From: Brachynemurus nebulosus
Lineage: Eukaryota > Arthropoda > Insecta > Neuroptera > Myrmeleontidae
Length of the DNA stretch: 64,000 nucleotides
Direction: 5' to 3'
Assembly (NCBI GenBank): GCA_035578155.1
Contig: JAPWDM010000021.1
Span: 3,282,501 to 3,346,500, forward strand
Shown: piece by piece, positions 48,177 through 59,306 of the stretch
How positions within the stretch are numbered: position 1 is the first letter of the stretch
Layout: every line of letters starts with the position of its first letter
The notes under the pieces: generated by a model
The model's input: only the letters and a program-made list of their open reading frames with translations
Told to the model about the DNA's origin: nothing
Databases searched by the model: none
Made by a program: the position numbers and the translations under genes

Positions 48177-48896
48177 ATAATGTAAAATTAATACTTTAAT
48201 ATTTAAAATAAGAGATATTAAAAGATTTAGTCAATTTTTTTTTATGGTAAATGTTACGTAAAAGACGCCATCTTATGTATTGCTTTTTTTCCTTTGACAA
48301 TTCAACTCATTTCTCAAAAATATATTATTATTCATAGTTATTGAATTGAACATTAAAATAATTTGCACGATATTCACATAGATAAGTTAACATTGTTATT
48401 TATAGTTTTAAATTGGACTTGCTACAGCTGTGGACAAAATTTTGTTAACATTTCAATATTTAAAATTTAATAAATGTTATATTTTATTGTTAGTATTAAT
48501 TTTTTTTTACTAAAATACCTATTACACAGACGTCACTACAGTAAAACCTTGTCAGCTTTGAAATTAAAACTGTAAACTTGCTAATAAAGCTTATCGTAAT
48601 ATTTCGATAATAGTTACGTTTGCTATGGGCCCTAAACGTTAACCAACCCACTCGCGTCTGCTTATTTGTTTTGTCCGTCATTACTTCAACAATTATAACC
48701 AAATTCCACGAAAATAATTTGACTCATATAACCATTGAGACTTGTTACAATTTTTTTAAATTTAATTTACAAACCTTAAATTTAATGTCACTCCATTATC
48801 TCCTCCTTTTTGGGTCATTACAATTAACAGTCAATTAATTATTTTTAAAATTTTGGGGACATTATATTCTAATATTATTATGATATTATTATGTTA
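48177..48896. other. AT-rich interval, nothing recognised
   Basis: Short ORFs only; no terminal repeats. Confidence 0.35.
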
Positions 48897-49307
48897 TTAG
48901 TATAATAAAATTTTATTTTTATTTTCACGTGACATGGTATTACCTATTTTGGTCACAGGATGCTTAGCGTTAGACGTATCGAACATTCTATTAGCTTGTT
49001 TCTGTACATTACTGAAAGCCAATTTCCTAATAAGCATCACATTTTTTTTCCTGCTCTCCACATTTGGTTTTGATAAGTCTATTTCATTTGTTGACATTGA
49101 ATTTGGATCTGAAGTTGTTCTCGATTCTTCGCCCTGTATATTCCCGCTTATTTCTGGATCTCATTCTTCAGACGAAGATAAAACTTTATTAGCTGTTTTG
49201 TCCTGTTGAACATCTAAGACTATGGGGGTGAAATTTGGCTTTGACAGATAATTTTCTAGCTTTTTATTCAACACTTTACACTTAGAAGATTTTACTTTTT
49301 CAATCAT
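48897..49307 (-). pseudogene. Unrecognised small protein, one stop
   Basis: From ATG 49307 the minus strand reads 136 codons to TAA 48897 with a single TGA at about codon 49. Sequence is hydrophilic (KSSKCKVLNKKLENYL, SKPNFTPIVLDVQQD, ANRMFDTSNAKHPVTKIG). No family recognised, no signal peptide or membrane segment. It could be a first exon or fragment of a transposon or host gene. Confidence 0.35.
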
Positions 49308-49914
49308 CTGCGTATAACTTTACTAACCGTTTAGTGATACTAACTCATTTAATCTTTCATCGACGATTCATATCGATTAATTTTAATTTATCAATGTCGA
49401 ATTTCTGAAGTAAGAAATTACAATACACGAGCGTTAGTATCAGTTATCATTCAAAGCAATTATTATATACTTACAGCTCTTCGTCACTATTATACATTCA
49501 CAGTAAATTAAAAAAAGATAAAGAAAAAGGTCATTTGTCTGTACTGGTTTTCAATTCCATTCTAAACTGTAAACAACTCCGTACGCCATGCCGCATATAC
49601 CTAAATTATCAAATTGCGCAACAATCACGTACCAATATTCATAATGATCAGACACTGTGATAAATAATGAAGTTGAAATAGGCCGCTATTACACTGTCAA
49701 AGATATATGTCAAAGATCTTTGATCCCTAAGTTGGAATTTGACGTGTAGCAGTCTAAAAGAATATTTAAAAAAAAATCAAGTTCAATCACACACATTACT
49801 CTACAATTTTAGAATATAGGACAGAACAGTATTATATATATTCAAAGTCGTACACGCATGCATGATATTTTAAAATTTTTAAAATTTTGATTTAATATGC
49901 GTAATTTTGATATT
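49308..49914. other. AT-rich interval, nothing recognised
   Basis: Contains a doubled phrase GTCAAAGAT(A/C)T at ~49696-49725 but no element boundaries. Confidence 0.35.
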
Positions 49915-50458
49915 TAGGAGGGTGACTCACCCCCCCTCCTCTTCAATGTTGATCAAACTGAATTTTGAATTCGAAAATATCATTTTACGATGTTATAATT
50001 ATGTTAAGCTATTTTCCATGAAGAAGTTCCCGAATAACTCAAATAGTATGATTATGTCAACACAGTCACCCTCTAGTTACTTACCCCTAAACTTAATATT
50101 ATGAAATTGAGCAAAAACAGGTCAATTAGATTTTTTCACGTAGATTTGAAATCTGTAAACAAAATTTTAATATATTGTATTTTTTACCCCCTTTTCGCAA
50201 AATTAACCAGTAAATTTTAACCCCCAACCACCCCTGTTGATGTAATTTAAACAAGTTGCATATCAATAGATAGCTCTTTAAAAAGAATAATATCGCCAAT
50301 TTAAACTTTTGCTCTACCTCTTACCGTTTTCGAAATATTTGACAAATTAAATTTTTACCCCAATTTTTGAAGGGTGATTTCACCCCTTCAAACCGCTTTA
50401 CAGCCGCTAAAAAAAATACATGTCTCTTATTTTTCGATGTTCTACTACATATCAAAGA
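49915..50458. repeat. Single arm of the foldback family
   Basis: Collinear with the right arm of 23690-25176 (24597-25135): AGGGTGACTCA, CTATTTTCCATGAAGAAG, AGTCACCCTCTAGTTA, AACCCCCAACCACCCC, GGTGATTTCACCCCTTCA, then a GTTCTACTACATAT terminus. About 540 bp. It ends within a few bases of BEL/Pao sequence, so it may have inserted into or been cut by that element. Confidence 0.8.
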
Positions 50459-50462
50459 ATAA

Positions 50463-51338
50463 ACAAAATCGGAGGGGTACACCCCCGTGATGCTCCTTGT
50501 GAGGAAAAGCATTTTCCAAAGGAACGATTAACTGCAGCATTGAAATATATAGTTACGGATCAATTTTGGGGAGATTTGAAATTTACTACAAGTCTGTCTA
50601 TTGACGCTTTTCTAGCATCTCTCGATCACTTCATTACCAGAAGAGGCTTACGTTATCAAATTGTAAGTGACTGTGGAGCGAATCTGAAAGATGTACAGAT
50701 TTCAATGATGTATCCAAATCTTTGTAGCAAGCCAATCCAAATATTGCCAATTACTTAGCTTCACCTCAAGTTAAATGACATTTCAATCCGTCGATGTCTC
50801 CACACTTCGAAGGTATATGGGAAACGGGGGTCAAATGCACTCAACAACATCTCATTAGAATTTTAGGACTGCTCATTTTAACTTACGCGAAAATGTATAC
50901 CATTCTTACACGCATTGAAAATGTCCTAAATAGTCGACGCTTAGAAGCAGTACCAAATGACTAATATTGACTATTTGAGTCCAGGTCACTTTCTGACTCA
51001 CCTACAGAACTGGACTTAATGAATGTTCCGCTTAATCATCTTGAACGTTATCAACTTCTTCAACGTGTTACGGAAAAGGTGGTCACGAGAATATTTCTAA
51101 GCGCTAATACCTAGGTCAAAATGGGCCACAAAGAGACCTTATATACAAATTGGAGATGTTGTTTATATCAAATCATCAAACACTACACCGCTTGAATGGC
51201 CAATCGGACGCGTCGAAGATGTATATCTCGGACGTGACGAATCAGTGTGTGTTGTCAAAATTCGTACCGCTCGAAGAAATTATGTGAGACCAGTTCACAA
51301 ACTTCTTCCGCTTCCGTCGATCAAAAATGATCAGTAAA
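50463..51338 (+). pseudogene. pol: BEL/Pao integrase C-terminal half, decayed
   Basis: Core: LSIDAFLASLDHFITRRG then SDCGANLKD (second catalytic position, DNGTN in intact relatives), a PHFEGIWETGVK block containing the Glu region, ILTRIENVLNSR, and after several stops and frameshifts VGDVVYIKS-like and GRVEDVYLGRDESV, with a C-terminal RPVHKLLPLP motif. These are BEL/Pao hallmarks. Upstream protease, RT and gag are absent; sequence before 50463 is the foldback fragment. The ORF ends near 51338 and a probable LTR begins at 51401. Confidence 0.82.
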
Positions 51339-51400
51339 ATTTTTTTATTTTTTCACCATCCAAGTATCACGCAAAATATTATTTTGGGAGGGCGAAATTA

Positions 51401-51720
51401 TGTGGGAAACAACATTGTGAAACTTAAATAATTATAATTAGAAATTTGTTTAAATAATATTTAATATTTTTTTATAAATAACAGATGACGCAAATGGTAT
51501 TAATTTTTGTTCTAAATCAAGGGGCCAAACTACTATATGATAGTCAGTAGTCCGACTGTAGCAGAAAGGTGACGTAAAATTCCTTCCACTTCGCATCACT
51601 ATGTTGTGTAGGTACACACTGGTTTTAGTGGTGCACGTTTGATGTTTGCTTCTGTGTGAGTATTCACACATACAGCTACAATACATGTATTATCGGAGAG
51701 TTGTGCATTCGGTGACCGAC
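51401..51720 (+). repeat. Probable start of BEL/Pao 3' LTR
   Basis: TGTGGGAAACAACATT at 51401 follows a purine-rich tract (GGGAGGGCGAAATTA), as expected for polypurine tract plus LTR start. The right end is a guess; no second copy is in the window. Confidence 0.45.
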
Positions 51721-52048
51721 ACCGACTGACTAAATGCCTTAAGCTGTTACAGACTAACAAATGACTCCAAGCGAGCTACACTTTTTGATATTAGTTTGCT
51801 TCTAGTATTCTATGTTCTAAATACTCCACATAATCATGCAAAAACATGTTAAATATATAATAAAAATCATAATAAGTAAAAAATAATTCTAGGTGTGTGT
51901 GTGACTTTTTTTTAATCGCTTGAAAAGTTCAGGAATTTTACTTTCTTTTCAAAATAATATATTTTTAACGCTTTCTTGCTTAACGCTTTTATATGTCGTG
52001 AATGCAATTGCTATATATTTTGTATTTTAAACATTTAAAATTTAAGTC
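51721..52048. other. AT-rich interval, nothing recognised
   Basis: No ORF or repeat recognised. Confidence 0.35.
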
Positions 52049-52070
52049 AATAATAATAATAATAATAATA

Positions 52071-52127
<57 letters not shown>
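52049..52127. repeat. (TAA)n microsatellite
   Basis: About 26 units, with one slip near 52070. A shorter (TAA)6 lies at 52972-52990. Confidence 0.95.
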
Positions 52128-52274
52128 GTACACATATGTCGCTATGCAAAAGGCAGTGATCATAAACACATGTCGTATGGTACGGAAGTTCCTCAGTAAT
52201 ACGAATCCGACTGCGATATGTGAAAGCACAAGATCTGCTTGTACTCCATCTGAGCCATCTACAGTGAGTGAACA

Positions 52275-52760
52275 ACACACTGACACTCATCTTACAGACA
52301 CACAACACACATTTTAAACACACAATACACTAACACTGAAACACAAACACTTAACACACATACAGATCCAGATTCGTCTGATGAAGAGGGAGGATCGACC
52401 AACTGCCGCACTATCACTGTTACCGCTTTAGTGCACAACCCTCCCCAAACCAATAACATACAAGGTCCGTCAACCTCTGTTCCATCTAAACGCGCAATTC
52501 CAGGAACACCCGATCTTAATGAGCAATTTGATAAACCAGAACACATTTACACCAAGAAACGTAAAATAGAACGACACATCCACACACATACACGAACACA
52601 CACACAAACACAAACAGTCCTTTCCCTTCCCTCTGTCCCTAATCCTACCTATTCTCTGAGGACACGAAAACGAACTAGGCATTCACAGCCGTCTGTCATT
52701 GAGCCAACATCTACGCTCCCACAAAAGTCTCGTCGTACGAACCAGTATACACCAAAATAG
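52275..52760 (+). other. Open frame of unknown origin between (TAA)n tracts
   Basis: A + frame without an ATG stays open for ~160 codons: Thr/His-rich start, SSDEEGGS, NNIQGPSTSVPSKRAIPGTP, a HTHTRTHTQTQT run and a basic end (LRTRKRTRHSQ, KSRRTNQYTPK). Composition suggests a disordered protein or chance translation of CACA-rich DNA. The (TAA)n at 52972 resembles a LINE 3' tail, so this might be a LINE 5' region or ORF1 fragment. Not identified. Confidence 0.3.
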
Positions 52761-52990
52761 ACGCATAACACCTCAACAACACCTCAACAACAACAACAAT
52801 ATAAGGAGTGATGTGACAAACCCGTCCGTGAATGTACTACGGTACTTTTACGGATTGGTTTGGCACATTACCCTTCCACAGAGCCTAATACCTTGCATAA
52901 TGCCGGTATAGGTGAATGTTACCCAGTACTGTCCTACTGAGTAGTGAGCGCCAGGTTGGCGTAAAAGTCTGTAATAATAATAATAATAAT

Positions 52991-53977
52991 AGAGCTTATA
53001 AAACTAAAATTTGTGTAAATAAAAGTGTCACTATAATAATTAAAACATCGACATAAAGGGGCCCTATTTAATAACAAAAAAATTACCATCAAAGTAAAAA
53101 ATTTAAATGCTTGTCAATTTGTACGCAACATAAACATTGCTGTTGTCATAAATTTCGAAACAGCTGAATCTAAAAGAAATCAATGTTGTCAATGAAATAT
53201 CCATTCAATATCAAAGGATATTGAAGAGTATTCTAAAAAACGCAACGTTAGTGAATTAATTCCAAAAAAATATAGTAAAAATATGAGCTTTAAAATTTAT
53301 GTTATTTAAATTTTTTGTGTCCATTGAGTGATATATTTAGTGTTCGTTGACTGAATCAACCAAAGTAGTCAAATGGATCAGCACAGAACTAATTAATTTT
53401 ATAATAGATACAGCATGTGCTCGAAAGTGTTTAAATTTATATGATCATTTTTACAGTTATCATACAAGTTTACAAATATTTTACTGTCACGTAATATTTA
53501 AGAAAATTTTCCAAGAAATTTTAATAATAATAATGTAACTCAGTCATGAGATAAACTAAGTTGTATTTGCGTTAATAGGTGAGGGCAATCAGAGTAGAAA
53601 CTATTGTAGAATGAACATGCAATAAGAATGTCAGTTAGTACCACTCACGTAATTAAAACTCGCAAAAGTACATTTGATGACTTAGCTAATTCTCTAATAA
53701 CAGAAAGAAAATGAAAGAAAAAGGACTCAAAAATGTATTGCATGGTATTAAAAATGAATAAAGCTCGGGAATTCTATAAAAAATAACAGGATATGATACA
53801 GAAGAATGTGGTCTTGTTATTCATTCTAGTCAGTCATGGTTGTGTGCCAATCCTAATGAAATGATTAATGTAGGTGATATCTCAGTAGGTACTGGGGCAC
53901 TTGGCAACGCAATGTAATTGCCTATATTGCAGGGGCAGCTTTGTGCATAAAAAAATTTCATGTATTCCATGTCGGCC
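52991..53977. other. AT-rich interval, nothing recognised
   Basis: A 63-codon + ORF at 53347-53538 (TESTKVVKWISTELINFIID) is protein-like at its start but unrecognised. Confidence 0.35.
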
Positions 53978-54093
53978 GGCCATATTGTGACGTCAGTTGT
54001 TAGTCGACCGACCATGTTGTGATGCAACATCGGTCGGCCATGTTCTGACGTCAGTTGTCGGTCGATCGGCCACGTTGTGATGCGACTTCGATG
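53978..54093. repeat. Two tandem 58 bp units with TGACGTCA
   Basis: Units 53978-54035 and 54036-54093 share GGCCAT.TT.TGACGTCAG, the GTCGACCG/GTCGATCG block, TTGTGATGC and ACTTCG/ACATCG. TGACGTCA (53988, 54046) is the CRE palindrome. GC content is far above the surroundings. Confidence 0.85.
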
Positions 54094-54119
54094 GTGGGTT
54101 ATGGCATAACTTTTCTTTT

Positions 54120-54205
54120 TTCTTTCAAGTTGGCTTGCGGATTAGAACTCACGAATTTGTGTACACTGAGCCGGTGCTTTACCGATCGGACTACGACGGA
54201 GGCCC
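54120..54205 (-). mobile_element. tRNA-derived SINE head
   Basis: Reverse complement shows a Pol III A-box-like TAGTCCGATCGG (54193-54182) and B-box-like GAGTTCTAATCC (54150-54139) about 33 bp apart, inside tRNA-like GC-rich sequence. The cloverleaf is degenerate, so this is a SINE rather than a tRNA gene. Tail and target duplication were not found. Confidence 0.5.
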
Positions 54206-54456
54206 GTCTATACTATGTTAAAACTGAAATACTTTTTAACAAGTGGTGTTGTGTTTTAGTTCAATATATGTGTTTGTGGAATTTTAGTAGTTGTGTTCTT
54301 ATTGAGTACACATGAATATATCTATAGGATGGAATCAAATTTCTGGTCACGTACTAAGAACAATGCAAAATAAGAAATATATACATTTTGATTCACTGCC
54401 TTGGCACAGTAATAAATTAATACATCCAATTTTTAGAATAATATTAATATTAATTA

Positions 54457-56660
54457 CAGTAGAACCTGTTTAAGTTGGGCACCCGCGGTGCAATCAAAAA
54501 CTATCCAACATAAACAGGTGTCCAACATATGCAAAATACCAAAATCATCTACGCTTAGTAATTTTAAGGTTAACACTAATTTAGAATATAATGCAAAATT
54601 AATTATTTTTAAAGTAATACATATACACACATCTACGTATCAATATTTATTGAAATAAACTATCGAATAACAATCGTAATACATACATATTATAGATATT
54701 TAAACATTATCTTTCGTAAAAAAATCACTTACCTTAGTTTGTTTGGATACAATTTTTAGGAAAATTTTACTTTCTAATTTGCTTTGAATTTTGAATAAAT
54801 CTTCTAACAGTTCGCATGGGTTTTCAGTTAAATACTTAATGGCGGTATTTATACCGTTCAAAGCTTCTTCAGGGGTTGTTGGTTTCTCCGCTACTTTCTC
54901 GCACTCGTCACTAGATTCTTCGATTTCTTGTTCCTCGTCTAGTTGTAAAACATGTTGAAGAACGTCTTGATGTGTATTGAAGACATAATCGCGTACCTCC
55001 AAGTAGGCATCGGCGGTGATCATTTCTTCAGCAGTCTGTAACTGATTTTGAAACTCTGGAGGTAATAATTTAATTGCATCGCGAAGTTCTGAATCAGGGT
55101 CTTCATTATGATCCCCTTCATTTGCTTTTGGAATACTAAAACCAGCTCGTCTAAAACACTTAACAATTGTTTCCGTAGATACAGCTTGCCATGCTTCGCT
55201 GATCCATCGAATTGCATCCAAAACCGTGACTGAGTTGATAAATTCCTTGTGGTTGTTAGAAATTTCAGATTTAGCAACTAAATACATAAGCAAACTTTTG
55301 CGGTAATAAGCTTTCATTGTTCGAATTACGCCTTGATCTAGTGGCGGAATTTCCGATGTTAGATTTGGCGGTAAATAAACAAGTTTAACATTCTCGAACG
55401 ATTTCATAATCTTATGACTTGTAGCATTATCTAGTATGATCACAATTTTTCTAGCAGCCTTACGCATTTGCCTGTCAATATCTGACAACCAACTTTCAAA
55501 AATATCAGTCGTCATCCATGCCCTTTTACTGTGTCGCCAAATAACGGGAAGCTCCTTACATCTCATTTGTTTAAAAGCTCGAGGACGTGCTGATTTCCCA
55601 ATTACTAACGGCGTTAACTTTTCTCCGACCGAACTCGTACATAATAGAACAGTTCACCGTTCTTTAGACAATTTACCACCTTTGCATGGATCACCTTGTG
55701 CAACATAACTTTTTTTGTCTAATAAACGCCCAAACAGACCAGTTTCGTCTGCATTAAACCGATCTTCTGGAGCATAATCTTGCAACAGATTTTCCAGTTT
55801 TCTTTTCCACTCTTCCGCCTCTTCTAAGTCTGCTGATGCTGACTCTCCACACAAAGTTTTAAATTTAATATTATGTCGATTTAGAAAACTTTCTAATCAT
55901 CCATTACTTGCTTGAAAATTAATGTCTAATTTTAAGGCTATCGCTTTTGCTTTTTCTTGCAGTAGAGGACCGGATACTGGAAGATTCGATGAACGGCACT
56001 TAACAAAAAAGTCATAAACTTTTTGATTTATTGCTTCATTACCAGTTTTACGAATTTTTCGTTTTCGTTCGGCGCTGCAATTCTTTTCGTAAGCTTTCAA
56101 AATTTCGTCTTTACACTTCAAAATATTCCCAACAGTTGATTTGGAAATTCCAAATTGGTCGGCTGCCTTTCTTAAACTAACACCATTCTCTACTAAGTCT
56201 ATAACATTTTTTTTCTTTTCAATGGTTAGTTCTACTAAACATTTTCGCTTCGAACTCATGGTGCTAAATTTGTAACTAATAAATATTCAAGAGATCTGTA
56301 CACATGAAATCACTGCTGATTATTGACTAATAACCATTGTGACTGCCGAGCTTTTATATTTTTAGGACATAACTAACACGTGTTTCGGTCACGTGTAAAA
56401 ATTCATAACTGTCATAACATAACTAACACGTATTTCGGTCACGTGTAAAATACATGAATGTCCAACGTAAACAGGTCAAAATATCAAAAATCATTTTAAA
56501 AAACTGTCCAAATTAGACAGGTTTCCAACATATAGAGGTGTCCAACTTATAAGTATTAATATGCATTTAAAACAATGTAATTTCGCCAGGCCAATTGAAA
56601 AGTGTCCCACTTGAGCAGGTGTCCAGTATACAGAGGTGTCCAGCTTGGCAGGTTTCACTG
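54457..56660 (-). mobile_element. Tigger/pogo element
   Basis: Termini CAGTAGAACCTG (left) and CAGTGAAACCTG (right, reverse complement); TA duplication at 54455-54456 and 56661-56662. Subterminal repeats GGTGTCCA and GTCCAAC occur several times inside each end. 2204 bp with one transposase gene on the minus strand. Confidence 0.92.
54700..56259 (-). pseudogene. Tigger/pogo transposase with two TGA stops
   Basis: DDE transposase with CENP-B-like DNA binding. Starts MSSKRKCLVEL (56259): helix-turn-helix (SLRKAADQFGISKSTVGNIL), CENPB-type domain, catalytic FNADETGL, VIILDNATSHK and a PPNLTSEIPPLDQGVI region, then a Glu-rich C-terminus. The whole ~520 codon frame is collinear; only TGA at 55897-55899 and TGA at 55654-55656 break it. 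Both sit where Trp (TGG) is expected, so each is one G-to-A change. Confidence 0.92.
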
Positions 56661-56662
56661 TA

Positions 56663-56984
56663 ATTATTATTCATGATAAGAATATTTAAATATTCTAAAC
56701 ACAGTTTTATTTATTTTTTATAAACGAATATTTCCACCGCCGCCAGTGTATAAAATAAATACAAAATCAGCAATAAAATAAATACAATTAAAAATTCTAA
56801 AGACAATTATCTATTGTATAGACAATTTTGTGATCATAATAAAAATTCATAATAAAAATAATTAAAAATTCTCACGTAAATTGTCTTTTATATTGTATTT
56901 TCAATTGTCAGTTGTCACGTTCTGTCTACTTTGAAAAGAAGATTCTAGAATATTTAATATATTATTTCCCCATTCAAAAAATTG
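56663..56984. other. AT-rich interval before the Polinton gene
   Basis: No ORF. Could hold the Polinton terminal repeat (AGTGTATAAAAT at ~56739), but only one copy can be seen. Confidence 0.35.
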
Positions 56985-56992
56985 TATAAAAG
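56985..56992 (+). promoter_or_regulatory. TATA box candidate for the Polinton gene
   Basis: TATAAAAG, 82 bp before the small ORF at 57074, followed by TTCATAAG/GTTGCTGTG sequence suited to an initiator. Confidence 0.4.
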
Positions 56993-57073
56993 CAGAGAGA
57001 AACTACATTATTTCATAAGTTGCTGTGAAAACACGTTAAAAAGTTTGCAGTAGAATTCCGAACTAAAAAAAAA

Positions 57074-57148
57074 ATGTATTACTGTACTAAACACAATTTT
57101 TGTGAACATGGGAAATATAAATGTGATTGTCTTGTTTGTTGGGTATAA
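57074..57148 (+). CDS. Small Cys/His-rich exon before the Polinton polymerase
   Basis: MYYCTKHNFCEHGKYKCDCL and four more residues, then TAA. The C...H..C.H...C.C..C spacing is like zinc motifs before Polinton polymerases. GT at 57143 could be a donor to the exon at 57276, but the phase does not fit cleanly. It may be a first exon or a chance ORF. Confidence 0.4.
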   Translation: MYYCTKHNFCEHGKYKCDCLVCWV

Positions 57149-57275
57149 AACGGTAATGGTAAGAAAAATAAAGTTTTATTTATTTGCATATTAAATATTA
57201 CGGTACTTATAACTAATTTGTTTTATTAACGCCAATAATTAATTTTTAAATAACTAATTAATTTTATTTCAATTA

Positions 57276-58560
57276 TTGTTAGGCCAATGCGAATTCGGTT
57301 CGTATTCTCAAGTAAACTCGGACTTGGATGTGGCTGGATCCAACCGAGATGAAAATGGGCTATCCGAATTTGACGGAAATACCAACTTACCCTCGATGTT
57401 ACGTGATCTGGACTCTAGCGATTCTATGGAAGATGTGCCAAAGGAGATGGAAAACGACGAGGAGATTGCGTGGGATGTGTTGGATGAAATTTCAGAAAGT
57501 ATACCTATGATGGAAATGGAATTGGTGGAGATGGAGGGGGAAAAGGATGATGATGATAAATTTTAAATACTCTCCGATACGGTTTTAAGGGTGAGACGAT
57601 ACAATTTGAACGGGCGTAAAATTGTTTTTAAAATAAAAGATGTGTTCAGTGATAGAGAAGCATTGAACTGGGTTAGAGATAGCATCAATGAAATTATACG
57701 GCGGATTTCATCACACATTGAACCGGAGGGCAAAGTTGGATTTACCTTTACCAGTGAAAATTTTGAGAAAGGACCCGGCTGGATAACTTTTCGCAATTGT
57801 AAAGATGTGTCGTTTGAAGACGTCTTTAAATTACTTGGAGCCATATTCCAGAGCAATTCAAATGGTTTGGCTACGGACAAATTCCGACTGACCACTACAT
57901 ACGTAAAGATGCCCAGAGGAAATGGAAGAATAAGAACAGCTGCATTTTAACACGTACGAAAAAGAGACGGCGTGGAATAATTTTGATTAAAAACGACGAT
58001 AATCTGTGTCTTCTTACAGCGATCGTAGTTGCAAAAGCCCACGTCAAGAAAGATATCAATTTTGAAAGAATTCGTCGCAACTATCATAACATACAAAGTG
58101 AAAAAGTGAATAAACTACTTTAGAAAACGGGGTTGGTGATTCCAGAACAAGGAGACGGGATTGAGGAGTTACAAATTTTACAACGCCACTTACGAAAATA
58201 TAAGATCAACGTTTACAAATATCAGATTAAGGAGCGAAGTGTAACATTTGAAGGCATTAATGATGACGCAGTTTACAAAATAAATCTGCTTTTACACGGA
58301 CAACATTAGTGTAGTGATCACCAGTTTAACTGCGGCGTTCGTTTGTAGTTACTATTGCGAGGAGTGACATACGCCCTTTAACGTAAGAAATAAGCATCGA
58401 TGTGGCGCCACCTGTCCGTGTTGCCAACAAGCTCCACCATGTGCCAAAACAAATGAAGTTAAATGCGACGACTGCAATCGCGAGTTCCGTAGCCAGGAAT
58501 GTTTCGACAAGCATCGCAATCAAGGATCACTGGGTCGAAACTCTATTTGTAATGTAACGG
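57276..58560 (+). pseudogene. Polinton/Maverick DNA polymerase B, N-terminal part
   Basis: Reads in one frame with a TAA at 57564: an acidic segment (DEEIAWDVLDEISES), then ILSDTVLRVRRYNLNG and GKVGFTFTSENFEKGPGWITF, a frameshift near 57935, KRRRGIILIKNDDNLCL, IPEQGDGIEELQILQ, further stops, and a Cys/His-rich part (CPCCQQAPPCA, CDDCNREFRSQECFDKH, SICNV). This order matches N-termini of protein-primed polymerases of insect Polintons. Homology stops near 58560 and resumes at ~61865, separated by densovirus sequence. Protein-primed replication of Polinton DNA is the family role. Confidence 0.75.
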
Positions 58561-58779
58561 TGGCGACGAGGTGGCGGTATTTATTAAAAATTTTCTTTTA
58601 TGAACTTCGGTCCAGTGTCAAGCTACTGGCGTACAATAAAAGTTTTTATAAGTCATTTGAATAATAACTTGATTTTATACTTTGTAAACAAGTTTTTTAT
58701 CAATTAAAGATAATAATTTATTTTTGAAAAAATTAAATATTTATATATACGTACATAATATAAATGTTATAAAAATACA

Positions 58780-59245
58780 ATGAATTTACCAGGATATAAT
58801 TATTTGGGACCTGGAAATCCATTGAGAAATGGTGAACCTGTTAGTGAAACGGATAAAGTAGCCAGAGAACACGATTCTGCAATACACGAAAACGATATCT
58901 TAAGTGCTGACGAGGAGACTATTAACAAATTTTTGAACCAATTTCGTAATTCTTGGACACCTGGTGCGTTAATTGGTGCAACTGAATTGTATATAAAAAA
59001 TTCATTTGAAAAAAAATTTGAGATTGTTTATCCTTCAAAGAAATCTATGTCAAATAAAGGAATTGGTTTATCATTAAAAAGGAAAAGAAGTTTAGAAGAG
59101 GATCGTGATAAATATAAAATAACACCATCATTACAACAAGAATTCACAATGGAATCAATGGATATACCAGATAATGGAAATAATGTAGTGGGTTCCAGCC
59201 ATGAAGGTACTAATAGTCAAAATCGGAGTGCAGAACAATTTAAAA
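58780..59245 (+). pseudogene. VP1: Densovirus capsid VP1 N-terminal region with phospholipase A2 domain
   Basis: Starts at ATG 58780 after a TATA-rich leader. Residues 2-13 (NLPGYNYLGPGN) are the calcium loop and residues 27-31 (AREHD) the catalytic His-Asp of parvoviral phospholipase A2, used by the virion to leave endosomes. The Tyr expected three residues after Asp (HDxxY) is Ile here. A basic cluster (LKRKRSL, ~residues 104-110) could be a nuclear signal. The jelly-roll capsid part is absent: densoviral sequence ends near 59245 and Penelope-like coding continues in the same frame. Confidence 0.85.
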
Positions 59246-59261
59246 AAACTGTGTGGAGTGT

Positions 59262-59306
59262 TTTTGGAGTGTGTGGAGTGTTCCAAACACTCCACACACT
59301 CCAAAA
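59262..59306. repeat. Perfect hairpin at the VP1/Penelope junction
   Basis: Two 21 bp arms (59262-59282 and 59286-59306) are exact inverted copies with a 3-base loop. They are built from GGAGTGT/ACACTCC repeats; a further GTGTGGAGTG lies just upstream. Confidence 0.9.

Noticed and set aside
52042..52323. ORFs of poly-Ile and poly-Leu
   Set aside because: Translation of the (TAA)n microsatellite in two frames.
54120..54205. Functional tRNA gene on the minus strand
   Set aside because: A- and B-box-like motifs are present, but the arms do not form a good cloverleaf. A SINE head fits better.
40750..55899. Reassignment of TGA to Trp, since several stops (40750, 55654, 55897) are TGA at Trp positions
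   Set aside because: Other elements here are broken by TAA and TAG (37569, 43206, 62423), and TGG to TGA is a common G-to-A decay path. Only mobile elements show it.
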